A stretch of 64,000 bases of DNA, from NCBI GenBank assembly GCA_036936605.1, contig JAUPFV010000004.1:66674352-66738351 (forward strand), written 5' to 3'. Positions 57,799 to 64,000 of the stretch are shown here, piece after piece; positions within the stretch are counted from its first letter, which is position 1, and the number at the start of each line of letters is the position of its first letter. The position numbers and the translations under genes were made by a program. Source of the stretch: Limnanthes douglasii subsp. nivea. Taxonomy: Eukaryota > Streptophyta > Magnoliopsida > Brassicales > Limnanthaceae. The notes beneath the pieces were generated by a model. The model was not told the origin of the DNA. It searched no databases and was given only the letters and a program-made list of their open reading frames with translations.

Positions 57799-60541
57799 TC
57801 ATAGTGTGATATCACATGTCCTTCGGTTGTGTCCAAATTTAAAGCAACGACCACAACGCAAGTGGGTAGATGATACTTCTCCTCTAGATGGAATCCTCTT
57901 CTTGCTTGGCCTTCCAGCTCGCCTTTTACGTTAGGAGGTAGAACAACAAGTTAGATTCGTTAGATGATGAACTTTCACCATAGCCGATTATTGCATGTAT
58001 GTTAAACGAATAGGTGGATCTATAATTACTTACAATGTAGAATGGTTCTACCAACGTCATAGGATCTTCGTTAACGGATGTTATTGCAGCCAATGAGTGA
58101 GCACATGGAAAACACTCTTGCTGCCATGAATCACATGAACATTTAAAATCAAGTATGTTGACAACCATAACTGGTTCAGAATAAACTTCGAATGAACCTG
58201 CAGAAGACTTAGATACCACCCAGGTTCGAGCAATTAGAACATTCGCCTTAAACTGCTTCTCATATTCGGGGCATAAATAAATTTTCCAGCTTAGCCCTTC
58301 TGAATAACGTCTAGAAATCTGAGTCATTAGCATAACTCTAATCTTGTCTATCATTTCAACAATCGATAGATTGCAAAACTTTTTAATCTGATTGTTAAAG
58401 GATTCGGCAGCAGATGATGTCATTGCCTCGTAACGTTTGCCAATAACGAACGGCTGGGCGTACTTTTCGGAAGGTAAATTCTCGATAAAAGCCTTAATCT
58501 TTTTACCACCTCTACTTAAAAAACTTGAAAAGTCTCTCATTAAAAAGTTCAACCGTGGGAGCGTAAGCACAACTTTTGAATCTCCTCAACATTTTCTTCT
58601 TAAACTCGCGGTTAGTGCACTCAATAGCTGTCTTCAAATTATTAAGCAGATGATATATATAGTAAGCATGAAAGCAGTTTGGATAAACAACGGAAACATC
58701 ATTAATAATACCAGAATGTCTGTCATAAATAAAAATGATTTGACGGTTTAACAAATGAGGTTTAAGACTTTCCATAAACCACATCTAGTTATCGGAATCT
58801 TCACCACCGAAAATACCAAAAGCAACTGGAAAAATACCTGCAATATGGAAATAGGTTTAGCAACTCCATAATATAAGGATATATGAATCGATTGAGGCGT
58901 GATTGCTATGATGGTAGAACCTATCTCGCGCGATGGTACATATAATATATAATATATCGCGCGATGCGTAACTATAAACAAAATAAACATCACACGATAT
59001 CTGAAAATGGTCAAGTCGAGGAGGCACGAATCATAAACATTGGCTATATAACAACTTGCATTATAGGTAAGCTTAATATCGGGTTTGTGAGATACGCATT
59101 ATTCTATCTTATTAACACGCATATAGATTTACATTTATACGAAGGTTTAAAACACCGTTATTGCCATCATTTGCCACTGCAGATAAAAAAACACCACCAT
59201 GCTTTCCGTTTAAATGGGTATCGTCCACGTACAGCAATGGTCGACATGAGTGAAAACCTTGAATGCATGATCTGAAGGCCACAAAGCACCTCCTGAAGAC
59301 ATTCCCAAAACCAACCTCCAAATGACAATCGGTAGTAATATCTCGACTTTTTAATCTTCTAAAATAAGCATTGAGCAACCTAAACGAAGTATTACTGTCT
59401 CCAAAAACTTCCCTCCTGGCCTTCTCTAACGCATTCCATGATAAACGGTAGGAAATATCTAAACCATAGTCTTGTATGACAGAAGATTGAATAGTTTTTG
59501 CTGTTATAGAATGACTTTTCCTAATTGATTCATGTATTTCATCCGCGATTAAATCAGACGTCAAATGCCTACTATTTTTCTTGGAAAATACCGGGCTACA
59601 TGAATGGGTGTTGGCAAAGCGCTTGATCATCATGAAACCAGTGCTAGAATCTATTGATGCATACAGTCGCCATTTACAACCTGACTTTTTGTTGACACAT
59701 TAAGCATTGATCTTAGTGGATGTATTATGCATATACTTGAAAGCAAAACCAATCTCTTAAGCATATCGGCATAAAGATAACCTTACACCGGAGGCACCAT
59801 CAGCGAATGTCTGACCAGCTCCTATGATAGTATCAACCCAACCCCTAGTGGCAAGATGTCTTTTTTATGTTGCGAACAGATTAAATCATTACTACTCTCC
59901 CCACTTAATAAATGATCATCACAGGGTTCCACAAAGTTTACGGTAGGTTGTTTACCAATATCATGCGCATCTGTTTCAACTACTCGTTGTTCTATAAAGA
60001 AGCTAATGCTTTTCAGACGCTCCACATCGAGATAAACAGTTAAACCAATGAATCAGTCTCGTTATTAAACAAACAGTAATTTTGTCCGCCACAGGAGTAG
60101 GTAATAGTTTAGCAACCCTTAACCAGATCATCTACCTTCAATATATTTTTCAACAACTTCAAAATTTTCAAACGCACTCAAAGAAACGATTAAGGTCTGC
60201 TTCAAATATTTAAAAATACAAACTTTTTGCTTAGACATCTAGTACGCTGCAAAGGATAAACAAAATTAGGCTAGGTGAGGGAGCTGCCATAAATCGCGTT
60301 ATTCTAAGCGCGAGCTGTGATGTTAACTGCTTGACTGAATCGCGTTAGGGGAAGCTATTATAACTCGCGCGAACATAAGATACATAAATCGCGTTAAATA
60401 AAAAATAATAAAATAAAACGCTACCGATGTCGCGCGATATATGTGACTTACCTCGTACGGTGACTCACGTTGGTGAATTACCCAATTAACTTGCGCGAGA
60501 CGTGGAGTGTTATACTCTTCAATTAGCTCCTCCGGTGACAA
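57799..60541 (-). pseudogene. mudrA-type MULE transposase gene, three exons, broken
   Basis: Exons read leftward: 60541-60452 (MSPEELIEEYNTPRLAQVNW), 60246-59156 and 58837-57799. The introns 60451-60247 and 59155-58838 have good donor/acceptor sites and keep frame. The N-terminal MuDR domain has GCKWRLYASIDSSTGFM. The transposase core has CRPLLYVDDTHLNGKHGG with the catalytic Asp, and GGEDSDN*MWFMESL where TAG replaces Trp. A SWIM zinc finger (CSCDSWQQECFPCAHSLAAI), an AT-hook-like KRRAGRPSKKR, and a final zinc knuckle CGRCFKFGHNRRTC follow. Other stops (near 59700) and a frameshift near 57925 disable it. It is convergent with the Ulp1 gene. Confidence 0.9.
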
Positions 60542-60705
60542 ACCTATATTGCTTCACATTGGAAAAAAAATTAACACGTCTCGCGAGCCGTTGGATGATT
60601 TAGACTTCAACTCGCGTAACACATAATACAGACAACAACGCGAGACTGAAAATAACGTAACATGCAAACGTCAAATACATGTATCGTCTTCAACCCAACA
60701 ACATG

Positions 60706-61118
60706 TAGTGCTGTTATCGGGTCGGGTCGGTCCGGGTTTGGATAGGACCGAGACCAACTCGGTAAGTTATCGGGCGGGTCGAGCCGTACCGCTAAACGAA
60801 GGGAGCCAGATATTATGGACCGAGACCGGATCGTTAAGAATCGAGTCGGTCCGGTCCGACTCTTAACGGGCGGGTTTGTTTGTTTATCATAATTTTTTTA
60901 GGGTTTTAGTTAAAGAATATACATAGATTATGAATTTTTTTTTATGTATTTTCCTTATCGGGTTGGTTACCGGGCGGACCGGTCCAGACCGGTAAGAGAG
61001 TCGGTCCAAAAATTGGGCTCCCAACCCGTTCCCTAAGCTATTCGGACCGGTTTCGGGCGGGTCTTACCAATCCGGTCCCGGACGGGTTAACGGGTTGGGA
61101 GGCCACCTAACAGCTCTA
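60706..61118. mobile_element. hAT-type MITE, 413 bp, nested in the MULE
   Basis: Flanked by an exact 8-bp target duplication ACAACATG (60698-60705 and 61119-61126). The ends TAGTGCTGTTA and (reverse) TAGAGCTGTTA pair as short inverted repeats. The subterminal zones are dense in GGTCGG/CCGGTC words, while the middle is AT-rich. No protein is encoded. It differs from the two larger hAT elements and would need a different transposase. Confidence 0.9.
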
Positions 61119-61126
61119 ACAACATG

Positions 61127-61680
61127 TAAGAACAAAACGCCATTACAGAACCTGGATTAAGCTCGACTATGAAAAAACTTAAAAAACATGTTTTCAGCTA
61201 CACAGAAACTAAGCGAGACTTTAATATAAACAGAATAAAGTTGAAATCTTTAAAAAAACTAACAAAACCTAGATTAAAGACCCAGGAACTAACAAAAGTT
61301 GGAAAAAAAACAAAACCCAGCTCCAAAATCACAAAAGCAGATAAACTTAAAGATGTCTTATTTGATAAAAGCTTATACTCGTGAAAAAAATACAAAACCC
61401 AGCTGCCAATAAGAAATACTAGATAAAAGGTTTGGATCGGGTTGAAGCAAAACAAGTCTATAGCAATATTCATATATTACCTGTTTTCTGATTTCGCGAA
61501 CCAGTTTAAACAAGGAGATTGATTGAAAATGTTTTCTTCAGAGAAAGTATAGGTTCATGACAACTTTTAAAAGTAGCAGACTGAATTGTACTATTAAGAA
61601 TTCAAAATTTGAATTTTGGTTCGAAAATAAACTCACCCAAATGTTGAAGGTATTTCAAGAATGAAAATATTAGCTGAGTA
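61127..61680. other. Right flank of the MULE, nothing certain
   Basis: The 5' side of the transposase gene. It holds a basic 71-codon plus-strand frame (61169-61384) with no family features and a possible reverse-strand splice donor near 61480. No gene is supported. Confidence 0.45.
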
Positions 61681-61787
61681 TTAAAAATGAATTAGTTTGC
61701 TGAGATTTAATAGGCATAAAAAAAAAAAGTTGGGATACTAGATCGTAATAAGTTTGGTGAAAAAGTATTTAGTGTTACATTTCCGTT

Positions 61788-61855
61788 ATGACAGTTTTAA
61801 TTACTATTTTAATTTTTGTGCATTTGAAATGACAGTTTTAATTACTATCTTAATT
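61788..61855 (+). repeat. 41-bp direct repeat at the MULE right edge
   Basis: ATGACAGTTTTAATTACTAT occurs at 61788 and again 41 bp on, at the outer side of the right terminal repeat. Confidence 0.7.
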
Positions 61856-61860
61856 GATAG

Positions 61861-62700
61861 ACTAAGAGAGTATTAGGGAAGTTAGGCATGGTAATGGATG
61901 GGACTATAGTAAGTCTTGGCTCGACCTGTTTTAAAAATATTTTATAGTAATTTTTATAGATCCAGTCCTTCCTGGCCTCTGGGACGCTATTCTTTTACTA
62001 TTCGCAACAACCTGGTCGATCGTGTAGGACACAAAATTGTACATCCAGATATAGCATACTGAACATCTTACTTTCCAGTTACTCTAATTCAAGCACTTCC
62101 TTTGAATAAGGGGGAAGATTTGGGGTAAGTCTTGTAAATTAAAGAAGTGCGCGATAGGATTCCGGCCATCAATCCACCGTTTCAAGACTACTTGATACTG
62201 AAGATAGAAAACAGCATCATAACAAATAAAATAAGGCCACCATAGCTAAAATCAAGTATATATATATATATAATCAACAAATGAAAACCCACACATGGAA
62301 CATAGACTCTAACATTGCACGAATTAAGTACTACAAACTCACACATTGTTAATCCTTTAGGGTGGCTGCATCACACTCAGTCAGACTATTTATCAAACAC
62401 CTTATGCGCAAACTATCATTAAAGCAAATCAAGCCGAACTTACCAATTCAATCAAAAAGTACATCCGACCTACGGAGTCAGATATGGGGGGATCGACAAT
62501 GTCAACAAACGTATATGTCGTTGAATCACAACAAAATACTTTACGAACGAAAAAAATACAAACCAGCTTAACCGAAACCAATAAAGACGTAAACCAGAGA
62601 GATGAAGATGAATGAACAAATCTAAAACAAGAATTAATCAACATAGCAAGCTAAATTCATCATAAGACTTGCATTAGAAGAGTTTAAAGTTACATCAACT
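61861..62700. other. Unassigned DNA and 3' flank of H4 gene 2
   Basis: Mostly unassigned, with a (TA)n run near 62252-62270. The last ~110 bp match the 3' flank of H4 gene 1. Short frames at 62362-62571 and its opposite are not supported. Confidence 0.5.
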
Positions 62701-62756
62701 AACCAGCTACTTGTTAAAAACTACAAAGAAGCTAAGAGAGAGATACAAAAACTGGA

Positions 62757-63074
<318 letters not shown>

Positions 63075-63139
63075 CTAGTTTCGAAAATGTACTCAATTAC
63101 AGCGTTTGCAAAGATGAGACTGATGGTTGAAGCCGAAGA

Positions 63140-63268
63140 TTTAGGGGAATTATATAATCTGGAGGATTACGAAATTCACTCAATTGTGGCCGTTGGATAT
63201 TGTAACTTAATCAACGGTGTGAAAGATAGTGATCCGCGTGATGTGTTTTAGGCGGTCTTATGAAATAC
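63140..63268 (-). promoter_or_regulatory. Promoter of histone H4 gene 2
   Basis: Reverse-strand TTATATAA (about 63150-63157) is the TATA box. Upstream lie TCCAACGGCCA (63197-63187, MYB3R/MSA consensus), CACCGTTGATTAA, and TCACGCGGATC (63241-63231), which contains the perfect plant histone octamer CGCGGATC in its known TCACGCGGATC form. CATAAGACCGCCTAAAA follows. The set and order equal those of gene 1, except that gene 1 has a one-base variant of the octamer. Confidence 0.88.
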
Positions 63269-63340
63269 AGAAAAAGTTAAGCGGTATGATTGTCAGTTGT
63301 CACAAAACGTATATTCATTCTTTAACTAAGACCATATGCA

Positions 63341-63493
63341 GCAGCGCATATTTCGTTAGAAATATGCGCTGCATCTTGGGCAGCAGCGTGTATTTCATAC
63401 ACGCTGGCAGCCCAAGATGGTTTGGGGTTCAAAAGATGAACCCCAAACCATCTTTTAAACAACCAATTGCAGCATGCCATTTGGCATGCTGCA
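63341..63493. repeat. Four consecutive hairpins
   Basis: H1: GCAGCGCATATTTC / GAAATATGCGCTGC, 14-bp perfect stem with a 4-base loop (63341-63372). H2: CATCTTGGGC / GCCCAAGATG enclosing CAGCGTGTAT / ATACACGCTG (63372-63419). H3: 18-bp perfect stem AAGATGGTTTGGGGTTCA, 5-base loop (63414-63454). H4: TGCAGCATGCCA / TGGCATGCTGCA, 2-base loop (63468-63493). H1 and H2 share the 5' arm pattern GCAGCGYRTATTTC. All arms are perfect or nearly so. Confidence 0.93.
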
Positions 63494-63539
63494 GTCTTCC
63501 CTTTTTTTTTTTTTTTTTTAGAAAAATGGTTTTTTAAAA

Positions 63540-64000
63540 GAAATGGTTAGCTAAAAAATTTAAAAAAATATACTATTATTTATAATTTTTCGATATCTAC
63601 GAGTAGAGACTTGGTTCGTTTCATTCCGACACCGAATTTTTTTGAGTTTTTTATTTATTTAGTATTTTCAAAATGATTTTTGGAACATTTTCGTAAGTTA
63701 AAAAAATAAATAAATTATACCATGATTTATAATTTCTTGAGATCTATAGATAGAGACTTGGTTTGATTGATTCGGACAACGAAATTTTTTAAGTTTTTTT
63801 TATTAAGTATTTCCGAAACATTTTTCGGAACATTTTTGTAAGTTAAAAAAATAAATAAATTATACCATGATTTATAATTTCTTGAGATCTATAAATAGAG
63901 ACTTGGTTTGATTGATTCGGACAACGAAATTTTTTAAGTTTTTGTATTTCCGAAACAATTTTCCGAACATTTTTGTAAGTTAAAAAAATATATAAATTAT
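63540..64000 (+). repeat. ~146-bp tandem repeat, about 3 units, runs off the window
   Basis: GAGACTTGGTT recurs at about 63606, 63753 and 63898 (steps of 147 and 145 bp), with shared blocks 'atttataatttcttgagatc' and 'ggaacatttttgtaagttaa'. The first unit is the most diverged. It may be the edge of a satellite-like array. Confidence 0.9.

Larger units (their letters stand above)
46941..61784. mobile_element. Large Ulp1-carrying Mutator-like element (MULE)
   Basis: The ends match as diverged inverted repeats of ~55 bp: GGAGAAAAGTACCACAAAAT at the left, and the complement of GGAAATGTAACACTAAATAC at the right, followed on both sides by matching CTTTTCA and GTAYCC blocks. A clear 9-bp target duplication is not visible. 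Inside are a multi-exon Ulp1-protease gene (+), two small ORFs, three or more tandem arrays rich in TCGCG, and a mudrA-type transposase gene (-) that converges on the rest. Ulp1-bearing MULEs are a known plant class. A small hAT MITE (60706-61118) is nested. Both large genes are broken. Confidence 0.7.

Overview
This 64 kb window is eudicot-type plant nuclear DNA: AT-rich, intron-containing, without operons, and dominated by plant transposable elements. The only ordinary host genes I can support are two intact histone H4 genes, at 29449-29760 (+) and 62757-63068 (-). They face each other, have related promoters and 3' ends, and encode the same protein. Most of the other sequence can be assigned to mobile DNA of at least seven kinds, often nested.

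Layout. 1-2.9 kb: low-complexity DNA with diverged duplications. 2.93-3.15 kb: a tRNA-derived SINE with a 9-bp target-site duplication (TSD). 3.6-6.7 kb: the 3' half of a Ty1/copia element with one LTR, cut into the LTR of a very old Ty3/gypsy (Tat-like) element at 6.7-12.2 kb. That element keeps gag, a tandem array and antisense-gene remnants but no visible pol. 12678-28874: a two-gene hAT transposon (TSD ATGCTAAT) that was itself hit by a 10.4-kb Tat element (13193-23581; paired 292-bp LTRs and a spliced antisense gene). 28.9-30.2 kb: the first H4 gene, in a 1.3-kb island between two related hATs. 30220-36840: the second hAT (TSD GACAAGAC), with an intact 712-residue transposase and a triplicated 335-bp segment. 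36895-37760: a small Mutator-like element (9-bp TSD) with a GC-rich interior. 38.4-39.7 kb: a gag fragment. 39.7-46.7 kb: a reverse-strand copia element split in its reverse transcriptase by a 4-kb LTR element (39873-43914; TSD CCTTG). That element has lost pol and carries an intron-free piece of a host thiamine-metabolism gene (bifunctional TH2 type). 46.9-61.8 kb: a large degraded Mutator-like element of the Ulp1-carrying class. It holds a multi-exon Ulp1-protease gene (+), a mudrA-type transposase gene (-), two small ORFs and several tandem arrays. 62.7-64 kb: the second H4 gene, a cluster of four back-to-back hairpins, and a 146-bp tandem repeat that runs off the window.

How the parts work together. 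The two hAT copies show a consistent two-gene design. A BED/hAT transposase and an unrelated accessory ORF are transcribed divergently from a shared ~0.7-kb promoter that has two outward TATA boxes, paired TGACGTCA sites and clusters of CCGGAC/GTCCGG motifs; both ends of the element carry 16-bp subterminal repeats. In the Ulp1-type Mutator-like element, the short motif TCGCG recurs in introns, flanks and tandem arrays of differing period (about 45, 52 and 62 bp) but is nearly absent from exons. These two systems, the captured TH2 gene and the hairpin cluster are the parts most worth pursuing. Apart from the H4 genes, only the second hAT transposase, the Tat antisense gene, the first ORF of the TH2-carrying element and a small acidic ORF look unbroken.
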